Positions 1-7,897 of a stretch of 41,712 bases of DNA are shown here, piece by piece. The position numbers and the translations under genes are program-made. The DNA lies in assembly GCA_009731375.1 (NCBI GenBank), contig BJOX01000052.1, forward strand, positions 556,626-598,337. Direction: 5' to 3'. A model generated the notes under the pieces. The model saw only the letters and a program-made list of their open reading frames with translations, was not told the origin of the DNA and did not search any database. The stretch is from Paulinella micropora. Taxonomy: Eukaryota > Cercozoa > Imbricatea > Euglyphida. Numbering within the stretch: position 1 is the stretch's first letter; every line of letters starts with the position of its first letter.

Positions 1-405
1 GGTAATGGTGTTATCCAAGGCATGAAGGACGTGGCCCAGCGCCTGTCGCAGAACTCGCTGGCTCCTTGGTACAAGGGAGCGGTCCTGCTCGTGGGCACGC
101 CCGCCGAGATCACCTCTGTCTACGGACGCGAATTCTGCACGACTAACTGTGCAATGGACGCAGACGCCAAGGTATGGGACGATGGCGCTATGCTGCCCTG
201 GCTGACGGAGCTTCGTCGAACTCACGGAAATTCGTGGGAAGGCTGCATGAATGTAGCGGGTTTCATCGAACAATACCAGGCTGCCAAGATCCGCGACGAG
301 CAATGGAGCAAGATCCCGTCCGTGTCTTGGGTCGACCGCCAGAACGGCTCCGTGCGTGGTTGGTCGGCCATCAACGAGGAAGGTGGTGCGAGGCCGATCG
401 TGTAA
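1..405 (+). CDS. C-terminal part of an unrecognised Region A protein (truncated by window edge)
   Basis: The frame is open from base 1 (Gly-Asn-Gly-Val) to a TAA at 403-405, so this is the 3' part of a longer gene and the ATG at 22 is probably internal. I do not recognise a family. The visible 134 residues are soluble, mixed alpha/beta in character, rich in Trp and with scattered Cys (CTTNC, GCMN). It is the first of a tight series of + strand genes; the next start is 36 bp downstream. Its GC-rich codon use matches its neighbours. Its position beside capsid and replication genes suggests a viral gene, but its role is unknown. Confidence 0.55.
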   Translation, partial: GNGVIQGMKDVAQRLSQNSLAPWYKGAVLLVGTPAEITSVYGREFCTTNCAMDADAKVWDDGAMLPWLTELRRTHGNSWEGCMNVAGFIEQYQAAKIRDEQWSKIPSVSWVDRQNGSVRGWSAINEEGGARPIV

Positions 406-441
406 ATTTTCTCCTCCTAGTCTGCCTATAACGAAAGCACG

Positions 442-697
442 ATGACAGACCCTTTCGCCAACCTCGAACCGCCGTCTATCGAAACAAAGGCGGAACAGCC
501 GCCCCCCCCTTCCGCTCGCCGCTCAGTTCTCCCTCGAGCAGTTCCTCGACTTCGTCCAACAACAGCGGCAGCTTCTGCCTCGGCAGCCTGCGCAGGGCTT
601 TCGGGTCACAATTGATGTGCGCCTTCTTGAGCTTGGGTCCGATCAAGGCGCTGCGCCCATAGGCCACGAGAAGCTTGTAGTTCGGGTGATCCCGTAG
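442..697 (+). pseudogene. Small + strand gene with a frameshift in a C8 run
   Basis: An ATG at 442 opens a frame beginning MTDPFANLEPPS that runs into a run of eight C (502-509). Past the run, the coding-like signal is in the next frame (FSLEQFLDFVQQQ, then VRLLELGSD) and ends at TAG 695-697. Together they would make a protein of about 85 residues. The + strand reading fits the local pattern of short gaps (36 bp before, 49 bp after). A competing - strand ORF of 114 residues covers 476-820 and also looks protein-like, so the call is not certain. Product unknown. The indel may be a sequencing error in the homopolymer or a real mutation. Confidence 0.4.
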
Positions 698-746
698 CAC
701 AGGGTCTTCGGGTGCTGCCGCCGCTGGTGCTCCCAGGCGCCGTGCA

Positions 747-1109
747 ATGGCGGCAGCGCTGGGGCCGGCGGTCCTGCGCTTCTTGGCCGGCGGGGGAACG
801 CTGGCGGATGCAGTGCTCAAGCAAGGGCTCGTCTGTCTCGAAAATCTGGTAGCGAACCGGTCGCGTTACCAAATCGCGGGCACGACAGAGGCCTGCTTTG
901 CCAACGACCGGTGGTGCTTCTTGCTGGAGCGGGCCAAGCTGCAAGCTGGCATCGGTCTGCAGCGCCTGGACCCTATGACCGAGCTAGCTTTGCTGACTGC
1001 ACAGACGGCCGCCATCACACACGCCAAGAATACCATGCTCTGTCCAGCAGGCGCAAAGGTCAACCTGGACGCGCCCGCGCCAGAGGAGGAAAAGAAGAAG
1101 AGCAGTTGA
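747..1109 (+). CDS. Unrecognised 120-residue Region A protein
   Basis: This ATG-started ORF has GC-rich codon use like its neighbours and is followed by a T/A-rich gap of 56 bp. The N-terminal half is Ala/Leu/Gly-rich and could form a hydrophobic helix. The middle holds Cys and Trp residues (ACFANDRWCFLL), and the C-terminus is a charged tail ending in Glu and Lys runs. No family recognised. The start is uncertain, because the first 74 bases overlap the 5' end of an antisense ORF (820-476) and no other in-frame ATG occurs until about 973. It may be a small structural or membrane-associated viral protein. Confidence 0.5.
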   Translation: MAAALGPAVLRFLAGGGTLADAVLKQGLVCLENLVANRSRYQIAGTTEACFANDRWCFLLERAKLQAGIGLQRLDPMTELALLTAQTAAITHAKNTMLCPAGAKVNLDAPAPEEEKKKSS

Positions 1110-1165
1110 ATAATTAAAAAAATTTTATTTTGTTGTACGCCAATTAAACATCTCTCCAGAAAGGA

Positions 1166-1630
1166 ATGTCCGAAGTCGCGAGCGATCTGTTCTCCCTCGA
1201 GAACTTTGCCCGGTCCGGTGCTGCGGCTGCTTTCGCCTACGCGGCCGCGCCGGTCGTGTTCCAAGGGCCGGCAGTTTTTAGCTTTTCGGCCGTCCCGGGC
1301 CTCAGCGGAGTGCAGGTCAGCAAGAGCACCGGCCTGGCCGTCGTGGCCTTCTTGACTGCCACTGCTATCGACCTCATTCAAAGCAGAGTCCTCAACCGCA
1401 CCAAGGAAGGGCGGCTGGCCTCTTATCCTAGCTTGGCCGTGCACGTGGCGGGTGGAGGCCTGCTGTTTGCCATGCTGCCCAGGCTCATGGGCCGCGGTCA
1501 GATTGGGATGGTAGGCGACAGCGACGCGGTCAAGCAGCTATTCTTGGTCGGTGCACTTTCGGAAGTTTTTAGTCAGTACTTCTACGAAGGCTACCTGAAA
1601 CCCGCGGGCCAAGGACACTACCGCTTCTAA
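1166..1630 (+). CDS. Hydrophobic viral membrane-type protein, 154 residues
   Basis: The ATG at 1166 lies just after an AT-rich leader (AATTAAAC...GAAAGGA). The protein has several hydrophobic stretches: roughly residues 15-45 (Ala/Phe/Val-rich), 55-70 (VVAFLTATAIDL), 88-105 (VAGGGLLFAMLP) and 122-135 (LFLVGALSEVF). They are separated by short charged loops. The pattern suggests a multi-pass membrane or membrane-embedded capsid protein, but I recognise no family. It ends in TAA at 1628-1630, 35 bp before the next start. Membrane proteins are common beside capsid genes in polinton-like viruses, which fits the neighbourhood. Confidence 0.6.
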   Translation: MSEVASDLFSLENFARSGAAAAFAYAAAPVVFQGPAVFSFSAVPGLSGVQVSKSTGLAVVAFLTATAIDLIQSRVLNRTKEGRLASYPSLAVHVAGGGLLFAMLPRLMGRGQIGMVGDSDAVKQLFLVGALSEVFSQYFYEGYLKPAGQGHYRF

Positions 1631-1665
1631 AAAAAGAATCTTGTGTAGCTAGTCTAAAGTGAAGA

Positions 1666-2206
1666 ATGCCAGTGGAAGAAGCTCTGCTGGCCTGGGCTCT
1701 GATCGTTACAACCGCTATCATCGTGGTCGGCTGTGTGCGCGCCTGCTGCAAACGGCTCTTGCGTCATCCAAAGATCTCGTGCGACCTCGACAAGCCGCTG
1801 CCCACACACTACGTGACGCTCGATGACCTCCTCCGGCGGCCTTACCAAGCGCCAAGCGCTGCAGAAGCTCTTTGCGGACCTGGAGACTGTGCTGGACAAC
1901 TGGGGGCTGCTGTCTGCAGGCGAGAGCAAGGACCTGCGGATGCAGTGGAATCTAGGTCTGGAACAACAAGTTGCGACCGTTGAAAAATTCTTTTTGCCTG
2001 CCTACAAGGACTGCAAGCTCGCCGCGTACATCCAGAGCGAAGCTGGCATCTGGTTTGAGCTGGCCGCCAAGACTCGTGCTCCGACTGCCGCCCTGCAACA
2101 GCTGCAGCAAAGATTTCTGGCCAAGCAAAATCTGGCCAAGGACGCTCAGTTCCTGGGACAAATTGCGCAAGTCATGGAACGCATCTGCCAAGTCATTGTC
2201 TATTAA
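1666..2206 (+). pseudogene. Membrane-anchored protein gene split by a frameshift
   Basis: The first frame (from ATG 1666) encodes one N-terminal membrane helix (residues about 6-25, LLAWALIVTTAIIVVGC) followed by a Cys/Lys/Arg-rich juxtamembrane stretch. It loses protein character near 1820-1850. A second frame, open from ATG 1823 to TAA 2206, encodes a helical domain rich in Leu, Gln and Lys. The two overlap by 160 bp and the second lacks its own AT-rich leader, so one frameshifted gene of roughly 180 residues is more likely than two genes. Alternatively, two overlapping genes are expressed. Function unknown; a minor virion membrane protein is a reasonable guess. Confidence 0.5.
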
Positions 2207-2257
2207 ATAAAAATGAAAAATTTAATTTTCGTGACTTATCAAGTTTAATTAAGAAAG

Positions 2258-2590
2258 ATGGGCAAGCGCACACGAGAAAGGCACGAGCGGCACACGGCCA
2301 AGAAGGCCGCCCGCAAGGACGCCCGCGCCGCCACCGAACAGCGCATAGGGCGCAGAAAGGAGGAGAGGAGGGAGCGGACCCGCGAAGGGCTGCGACAGTT
2401 CGGCGGCACTCTCAAGTCAGTCACGGGCTTTTTTGGCAAGCAGATCGACAAGGTGACTGACATCCCGAAAGAAGCGATGGACACCACCAAGCAGCTAGGC
2501 GACAACGCTGAGGGCGGCCTCAAGTCCATGGCACTGCCTTTGGCGGTCGGTGCCGCGGCGATCGGGGCCGTGATGATCCTGAAAAAATAA
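2258..2590 (+). CDS. Small basic protein with C-terminal membrane helix
   Basis: The start follows a clear AT-rich leader (TTTAATTAAGAAAG). The first 50 residues are extremely rich in Arg, Lys and His (MGKRTRERHERH), then comes an amphipathic segment (residues 50-85), and the C-terminus (about 88-108) is an Ala/Gly/Val hydrophobic helix ending in LKK. A basic N-terminus plus a hydrophobic tail is seen in small core or membrane-lytic proteins of adenovirus- and polinton-related viruses, but I cannot assign homology. It sits directly upstream of the major capsid gene (37 bp gap), which supports a virion role. Confidence 0.55.
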   Translation: MGKRTRERHERHTAKKAARKDARAATEQRIGRRKEERRERTREGLRQFGGTLKSVTGFFGKQIDKVTDIPKEAMDTTKQLGDNAEGGLKSMALPLAVGAAAIGAVMILKK

Positions 2591-2627
2591 AAAAAAATCT
2601 TCTTTGTCCTTAATATTATCGTATACG

Positions 2628-4446
2628 ATGTCTTCCGCCACCGTCGTCGTGCCCCCTGCTAGCAAGCAGCAGAAAAGCGCCACCGGCAAGAGGGCGCGTA
2701 ACGGCCAGGAGATCTTGATTGATCCCGAGCACGCTCGCGCGATCAATGCGCGCCCTTGCTGGACGCAAACCGTGATGCCGCCCCGCTGCGTCCACGGCGC
2801 TGAGCAACACCGCTTTTTTTAGCTTTATCCTCGAGAACAACCAGGCCGGTGCGATCCATGACGCGACGTTGCGTTTCAAGGTCACGTTCACGACCAGCGG
2901 CAGCCAGCCGACCGACTCGCGTGTCTTGCCTACCACTATGTGGTTCGAAAGAATTGAGTACCTCGACCGCCTGACGGGCACTGAAATCGCGCGCTACCAC
3001 GGCGACATGATGCACTTGATACTCAATACGCTGCCACAAGAGGCCATCGACCAGATTGCCGACATGGTCAACATGGACCCCAAGACGGGCAAGGTCAGCG
3101 GCCGCCAGTGGGAGAACAACGCCGAGCAGTACTTTTACTTGCCGCTAGTGCACACTTGGCTGAACGGCATGGACTTGGACCTCAGCACGCTGCGTGGCGA
3201 CCTCGAAATCCGATTTTACCCGCGCGGTTCGATCTTTGTGGCGGCCCAGTCGGCAGTCAACGGCCACTCCGCGCCCGCCGTGCCTTGCACTGCCAGCTTG
3301 GGCGAGATGCGCTTCATCACGGGCTGCACGCAGCTGCCGAACCGGATGCGCCTGGGCCGGAGCCCGCAGAAGATGGGCAAGGTCGCCGAGCAGAAATATA
3401 TCGACTTTGTGCAGTACACAGCCTACGGCCAGCGCATCAAGGCATCCGACCGAGTCGCAATTGATCTGGATCAATTTTCCCACCACTCCGGCGCACTGTT
3501 TGTCTTCATCCGCAAGAGCGGCGACCAGAGTTCGTACAGCTACCTCGGCACGGACACTACTACCTACTACCCGCAGTACACGTACGACACCACAGGGCGT
3601 TTGATGACCTACGACTCGTTTGGAGATTCGGCCACGATTAACTTGGAAGATGTCCACGGGCGCAGTCAGCTGGGTGAAGGGACCCCGATCGACGAGCGCT
3701 TTTTCCGCGAGGAGACGATGGGCCAACTAGTGCGCAGCTCCTACCTGAAGTCCAACAGCGTGTACATGATCCCGTTGACCAACGACCCCAAGGCCATGTT
3801 AGATGGCGTGATGGACGGCTACAAGACCTTTGTCGGCAACCGCGAGCGCCTGGTGATCAACGCTGGCCTCGCGCCGGTAGCGTCGACCGTCACGTTCAAG
3901 TACGGGGCTTGGTACGCCAACACCGCGGTGTTTGCCCTGAACGACACCAACCGCCTGATCGTGGACTTCAAGGGAGTGACGGTGGCAGTCCTTGACATCA
4001 ACTCTGACCTCACTTTTGCCAGAATTACCGACCGGCGCTACACTTTACCTGCAACTGGAGCGATGACGAACCTCAACACCCTGCTGGCTAGCTCGAGCTG
4101 GCTGCGCTCGTGCGGGGTCAAGATCAAGTTCAGCAGCACGCGAACAGGGGCGACTGCTGCCGACTGGGAGGCCAATGCGGCGATGGAGTACACCGCGTCC
4201 ATCACGGACCTGAACGACCAGCCCGTGCTCTGGTCCCGCGGCGACTTCCACCAGCTGAAGTTGAAGTTCCAGCAGGCGCCGAACATATCCGCGACTACTT
4301 ACAACGCCCAGGAAGAGATGGTTGTCAGCGCCACCGTGTCGGGTAGACGAGGTGTGGTCGACGGTCTATACGATATTGCGATCTATTCAGCGTACTTCAA
4401 GTACTTGCACGAAAGTAACGGTAGCCTGGAAGTGGCCTCGGTTTAA
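2628..4446 (+). CDS. mcp: Major capsid protein, PLV-type double jelly roll (frameshifted near its 5' end)
   Basis: The long frame (ending TAA 4446) encodes about 540 residues dominated by beta-strand-like sequence. It includes the segment TTMWFERIEYLDRLTG followed by a strand-rich hydrophobic patch, a layout typical of polinton-like virus capsid proteins, where an early strand with an ER(I/V)E motif occurs in the first jelly roll. The likely start is ATG 2628 in another frame (MSSATVVVPP). That frame loses sense at a C4 run near 2778-2785, and the capsid frame takes over (ALSNTAFFSFILENN) well upstream of 2869. The joined length of about 600 residues suits two jelly rolls. Assignment is from motif, size and the accompanying penton gene. 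Confidence 0.7.
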
Positions 4447-4480
4447 AATTTTTTTAATTATTAAAGAAAGCAAAGTGAAA

Positions 4481-4618
4481 ATGGAACCGCTCGTGCTGGC
4501 GATTATCATGGTTTTCGTGGTCGGAGTGATCGGGTGCGCCTGCATCATAATATTATTCTTCCCGATCAGATGTCCGGACGAGGAGCAAATGGAGGCGCCG
4601 GCCGGTCCGGACGTGTAA
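4481..4618 (+). CDS. 45-residue single-pass membrane protein
   Basis: A short ATG-started frame follows a good AT-rich leader (TTAATTATTAAAGAAAG) 34 bp after the capsid stop. Residues 4-28 form one strongly hydrophobic helix (VLAIIMVFVVGVIGC, then a Cys and an Ile/Leu/Phe run). A short acidic, Pro-rich tail follows (PDEEQMEAPAG). No homolog recognised. Tiny membrane proteins of this form are frequent in viruses with internal or host-derived membranes. Codon use and the intact leader argue that it is real. Confidence 0.55.
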   Translation: MEPLVLAIIMVFVVGVIGCACIIILFFPIRCPDEEQMEAPAGPDV

Positions 4619-4682
4619 GGGTTTTTAATTAGAGAAAAAATTAATCTTCTTTTGCTCTCAAAGGACAAAGGCAAAACTAGAG

Positions 4683-5027
4683 ATGTCTTCCAACTGCGCG
4701 ACTTGTGGACAAGCTACCGCTGCTGCTCCCACCAAGCCAGAGCGCAAACCGAGAGCGCCATCCGCGTATAACGCATTCTTTAAAGTCTGTCTTTTTTCCT
4801 TTGAGAATATTGATAATATTTTCTTTGTCCAAACTTAGGAACAGATGGCCATGCCCGAGGTCAAGGCGATGGCGCACAAAAAGCGCATGGCGTACATCAG
4901 CTCGAAATGGAACCAACAGAAGGCGGCTGCTCCTGCTCCTTCTTCCGCCGCACCCCAACAGGCACAGCAATCGGCAGCGAGCGAGGCGCTCCCTGCTGGA
5001 CGCCCTGCCCTCGTGCGGTCCCTCTGA
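4683..5027 (+). CDS. HMG-box/YABBY-like DNA-binding protein with a predicted spliceosomal intron
   Basis: Exon 1 (4683-4784) encodes 34 residues ending KPRAPSAYNAFFK; exon 2 (4839-5027) encodes 62 more beginning EQMAMPEV and containing SSKWNQQ. The pattern (basic-Pro-Ser-Ala-Tyr-Asn-x-Phe-x-Lys, then a helix with Trp) matches the start of HMG/YABBY-type domains, which package or bend DNA in several large DNA viruses. An N-terminal CATC pair could bind metal. The C-terminus is Ala/Pro/Gln-rich. Removing the GT...AG segment 4785-4838 joins the exons in frame, while reading through gives a short unrelated tail and a stop. The 3' end overlaps the antisense RuvC-like frame. Confidence 0.6.
4785..4838 (+). 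other. Predicted 54-bp spliceosomal intron
   Basis: It begins GTCTGTC and ends CAAACTTAG. It is much more AT-rich than the flanking exons, contains a T-rich stretch and a possible branch-like TTGATAA near 4809-4815. Its length is an exact multiple of three, yet it contains an in-frame stop (TAG), so splicing is needed to make the full HMG-like domain. Confidence 0.5.
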
Positions 5028-5546
5028 CCAGCGCACAGAAGGCAAGGCCAAAGGCGTCACTCAAGTGATCTGACTCTGTGAGGCATTTAGTCTCGCCAGT
5101 TACATTAAAACTTTCTACGAGGTTTTGTGCCAGCACTTTGGATTGAATTTTGTATTTCCCTTTAACTCTGCCGGATATAGTCGGCGTAAGCGAGAAAAAG
5201 CAGCTGAACTTGAACGAGCTCTGATAGTAAAGTAGCTCCTTGGCGCCGAGTGCCAGCATCGTTGCGCCGGCTGACGCTTGAATCAAGAGGTTGTCAGGGT
5301 TTCAAATTGTGTTCGCTCTCCCGAAATTTTGGTCCTCGACCACACACACATCGGCGTTGTGCACTTCCTCGATCGAGTGCAGGCATGCTGACAGGGACTT
5401 GGTCTTGAAGCTGTCAGTGTCGTCCTGTCTGGCGATGCTCAGCACGCTGGCATAAGGACTGCGATGGCGTTGGTGCTGTTGTTTTTCTCGAGCACTACCA
5501 CTCCAAGATTTCTCAGCCCCGGGTCGATTGACACGACTTTTTTCAT
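4897..5546 (-). pseudogene. RuvC-like Holliday junction resolvase, decayed
   Basis: Reading leftward from ATG 5546, the protein starts with a classic RuvC motif I (VVSIDPGLRNLGVVVLE), whose Asp binds catalytic metal. After about 30 codons the sense continues in another frame (frameshift near 5445-5455), giving a second acidic motif (VCVVEDQN) and later HLSDAFGLAF, the paired Asp motif IV. The family (poxvirus A22/NCLDV resolvase type) cleaves four-way junctions of replicating DNA. An in-frame TGA at 5304-5302 interrupts the second frame. The ORF runs on to 4897, overlapping the HMG-like gene tail to tail; the original stop was perhaps near 5020-5040. With one frameshift and one nonsense codon it is unlikely to make an active enzyme as written. 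Confidence 0.65.
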
Positions 5547-5690
5547 TTTCTTCCTCCCCCCTTTGTTTTAATTACAAGACGAACTTTCTTTTTTTGTTCT
5601 GTGCTTGTTGCCGCTGAGCGTCAGCATCGTTTTTTTTCCTCTTGTACTAGTTCAATAACAACAATTAATTTTTTTGGGTTGGCTGCGAAA

Positions 5691-6521
5691 ATGAGCGGCC
5701 TGCGCAACATTTCGGAGATGAACATCCCGGTCCGGTCGAAAGATCGTGACCGGGTGCAAGGCTCGGGCGATTCTGCCGAGTTCCGGCTGTCGCTGTCGGA
5801 GGCGATCCAAGGGAAGTACAAGCTCATCTGGGCCACCATCCCGAACGCGGCGTACAACATCAATTCTAAGAACAACAAGCTCTACTTAAATTCCACTGCC
5901 ACCGGCGACGTGACCATCACGATCCCGTCACAGAACTACACGGGCGAGACCCTGGCCGACACGCTGCAGTCGCTCTTGATCAACGAAGGCTTTGTACAAG
6001 TAGGACAGACGATCGGAGTGGTTTATCTCGACACCAAGCTCAAGCTACAGTTCACGTTGTCTGCGGGAGCACAATTCAAAATCTACAGCAAGAGCGGCGA
6101 GGACAGCGCGCATGCCGTGCTAGGCTTCCCGACTTCGGCCCAGAACGAGCTCTTTGCACTGACGCCGGGCCAGGCCACCGTCTTGCCACAAGTCGTGGCA
6201 TTGGGTCTGCCGACTTCGCTAGGCATCAAGATCAAGGAATGCTCAAGCCTGGCATACTCGACTGGCGGCAACTACGAGGAAGTGTCTCTGACGGGCGCGG
6301 TCTCGCGCGGCACGAAAGTTCAATCGGGCAGCCTGATCAGTCCTTTCCTGGCCTCGTCAGGGGGCTATCAGTCTTCGGCACAGGACCGGCACGACCAGTA
6401 CGTGGTGTTTCCGACTCTGACGAAGTACTTGCACCTGCAGGTGTGTAACCCCGACACAAGGGACAAGGTGGACTTAAATCAGGCGGATTGGGAGATGCTG
6501 TTGTCGAAAGCCGGCTGTTGA
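5691..6521 (+). CDS. Penton-type minor capsid protein, 276 residues
   Basis: The start is taken at ATG 5691 (MSGLRNISEMNIPV) after an AT-rich leader; the frame is open further upstream but without virus-like sequence. Features typical of single-jelly-roll vertex proteins of PLVs and virophages are an N-terminal S-x-D-R segment, an F-x-(V/L)-x-L strand, IPNAAYNIN in the first quarter, SQNYTGETLADTL (strand then helix) and a mid-protein VLGF motif. These proteins form the pentameric vertices beside the hexon-like major capsid. The gene is intact. A Region B homolog-type gene (35527-36339) shares the same motif order but little identity. Confidence 0.7.
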   Translation: MSGLRNISEMNIPVRSKDRDRVQGSGDSAEFRLSLSEAIQGKYKLIWATIPNAAYNINSKNNKLYLNSTATGDVTITIPSQNYTGETLADTLQSLLINEGFVQVGQTIGVVYLDTKLKLQFTLSAGAQFKIYSKSGEDSAHAVLGFPTSAQNELFALTPGQATVLPQVVALGLPTSLGIKIKECSSLAYSTGGNYEEVSLTGAVSRGTKVQSGSLISPFLASSGGYQSSAQDRHDQYVVFPTLTKYLHLQVCNPDTRDKVDLNQADWEMLLSKAGC

Positions 6522-6557
6522 CCGAGTGGCCGCCGGCCCAGCAGTCACACATTCCTT

Positions 6558-6785
6558 TAAAGCTTGCAGTTTACCATGACGAGGATAAAATCCCGGCCAT
6601 GCGATCGCATGCCGACTTGCACAGTAAAATTTTTACAGTAGAATTTTTACAGCCAATGTGCAAGTCGGCAAGGGGGGGCTGTCGGTGTGCGCGCGCTGCT
6701 ACTAGTCGCACATTTTTTTTTAATCTTGCAGTTTCCCACCCACAAAAGTAAAGATGGACGAGGATAAAATCCTGGCTATCCGAGC
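6558..6785 (+). repeat. Partial duplication of a gene start
   Basis: Bases around 6558-6605 (AGCTTGCAGTTT, then GACGAGGATAAAATCC and the next codons) are repeated imperfectly at 6722-6785, where they form the leader and first codons of the 228-residue gene. The upstream copy encodes the similar peptide DEDKIPAMRS but leads into no long gene. It appears to be a degenerate tandem duplication of the leader plus start. Confidence 0.55.
6611..6669. repeat. 13-bp perfect inverted repeat enclosing a short tandem repeat
   Basis: Arms GCCGACTTGCACA at 6611-6623 and its exact complement at 6657-6669 enclose a loop with two near-identical 14-bp units built on AATTTTTACAG. It lies between the penton stop and the next gene, inside the duplicated area. 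It could be a 3' hairpin for the penton transcript. Confidence 0.6.
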
Positions 6786-7440
6786 GCGGTCGAGCGATAA
6801 TCATGACTCGGACGACAGCGACGTCAAGCGAGAGGAAGAGAAGTGGTCTTCAAGGCACGAGTCCTACTTTGCGAGTGTGGTGGATGAATGCGCCCTGCAC
6901 GCGCGCCTCAACAACTCGGCGGGCTACAACATGTTCTACTACTACTACAACCGTTTTTTGTTGTTTGGTTTGTTGGCCACTATCGTGCCGGCGATCTGTT
7001 CGATTATCGTGGGAAATTTCGGCTTCAAGGCGTGCGGAGCAGGCCGGACGGGCTACGATTGGGTCAGCGTCACGTGTTTAATCTTGGTAGCTATCATATC
7101 GGGGACCAACTCGTTTTTCAACTTTGGGCAAAAAGCAGAGCGCCACTTCTCCTGTGAGATCCTTTTTGAAATGGTTAAGAATGAACTGTCCGTAGAAATG
7201 GCCAAGAAAAGGCGCTTTAGATTAGCGGCGGACGTGCTGCTGGTCAAGATTACCATGGCTCTGGAGAAAGTGCGTTCGAACGAGCAAGTTATACCGGGCG
7301 TGGTGCTGTGGGCGCACCGCCTGGACCGCGAGAAGCTGGCCAAAGCGCGCGCACAGATGGTGACGAGCGGCGAACCGGTCAGGCTTCACCAGGGCACGCC
7401 CGTGACGCTGGGCAGACACTTGATCCCGATGCCTACATGA
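6754..7440 (+). CDS. Two-transmembrane protein resembling SLATT/DUF4231 topology
   Basis: The protein has 228 residues. Residues 1-35 are acidic and polar, then comes a helical region with YNMFYYYYNRF. Two membrane helices follow (about 69-87 LLFGLLATIVPAICSIIVG and 103-119 WVSVTCLILVAIISGTN), then a long charged helical C-terminal part. Two adjacent helices flanked by cytosolic helices resemble SLATT/DUF4231 membrane proteins, but there is no diagnostic motif and the family name is a guess. It ends at TGA 7438-7440, overlapping by 8 bp the stop of the opposing gene, a sign that both ends are genuine. Its start is partly duplicated 180 bp upstream. Confidence 0.55.
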   Translation: MDEDKILAIRARSSDNHDSDDSDVKREEEKWSSRHESYFASVVDECALHARLNNSAGYNMFYYYYNRFLLFGLLATIVPAICSIIVGNFGFKACGAGRTGYDWVSVTCLILVAIISGTNSFFNFGQKAERHFSCEILFEMVKNELSVEMAKKRRFRLAADVLLVKITMALEKVRSNEQVIPGVVLWAHRLDREKLAKARAQMVTSGEPVRLHQGTPVTLGRHLIPMPT

Positions 7441-7780
7441 CCGTGCCGACCTTGGGACACAGGTCACAGCAGTTGGAAGCGAGGGCGGCCTTCACGAGCT
7501 CCCAGATGACATCGACCACTGGCGGGATCAGCTTGTCCACGTTGTCGTCAGGACACAAGTCCACGAGCACGGAAATGAGGATCTACTTCTTCTCCTCGCC
7601 AGTATGATTAGCATAGAGAGCAAGGTACTTGACCCCGTGAACAATGAGCTGCGGCACTGACTGCCAACTGAAATCACTGTAGCTGCGCTTGAGCTCGAGT
7701 GCGAGCTCGTGTGAGGTTACGGTGATGGACTCTTGCGACGAGGGCATCAGCCGTTGTTCGGTCTTACGTCTTTGTAACAT
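7433..7780 (-). pseudogene. Small - strand gene with an in-frame TAG
   Basis: From ATG 7780 the frame encodes 65 residues (MLQRRKTEQRL, then HELALELKRSYSDFSW) to a TAG at 7585-7583. The same frame then continues open for 49 codons with clear protein character (ILISVLVDLCPDDNVDKL, VVDVIWELVKAAL) to a second TAG at 7435-7433, which overlaps the stop of the convergent gene. The simplest reading is a 115-codon gene interrupted by one nonsense substitution. Readthrough is possible but unsupported. Product unrecognised; the second half is helical with several Cys. Confidence 0.5.
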
Positions 7781-7897
7781 GATTTGTTCTTTGTTCTGTT
7801 GTGCCGATGAGAAAAAAATATATCCTCTTTCCCTTTATAGTATTAAAAGAGAATAAATGGCCTTGCTGAAGCTGGACAACCGGCAGCTGCACCAATT

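Noticed and set aside
866-1444. 192-codon - strand ORF
   Set aside because: It runs antisense through the 747 and 1166 genes and their AT-rich gap and lacks any motif. The + strand genes have better spacing and leaders.
3145-3726. 193-codon ORF antisense to the capsid gene
   Set aside because: A shadow of the GC-rich capsid frame, with composition dominated by Ala, Arg, Val and His and no motif.
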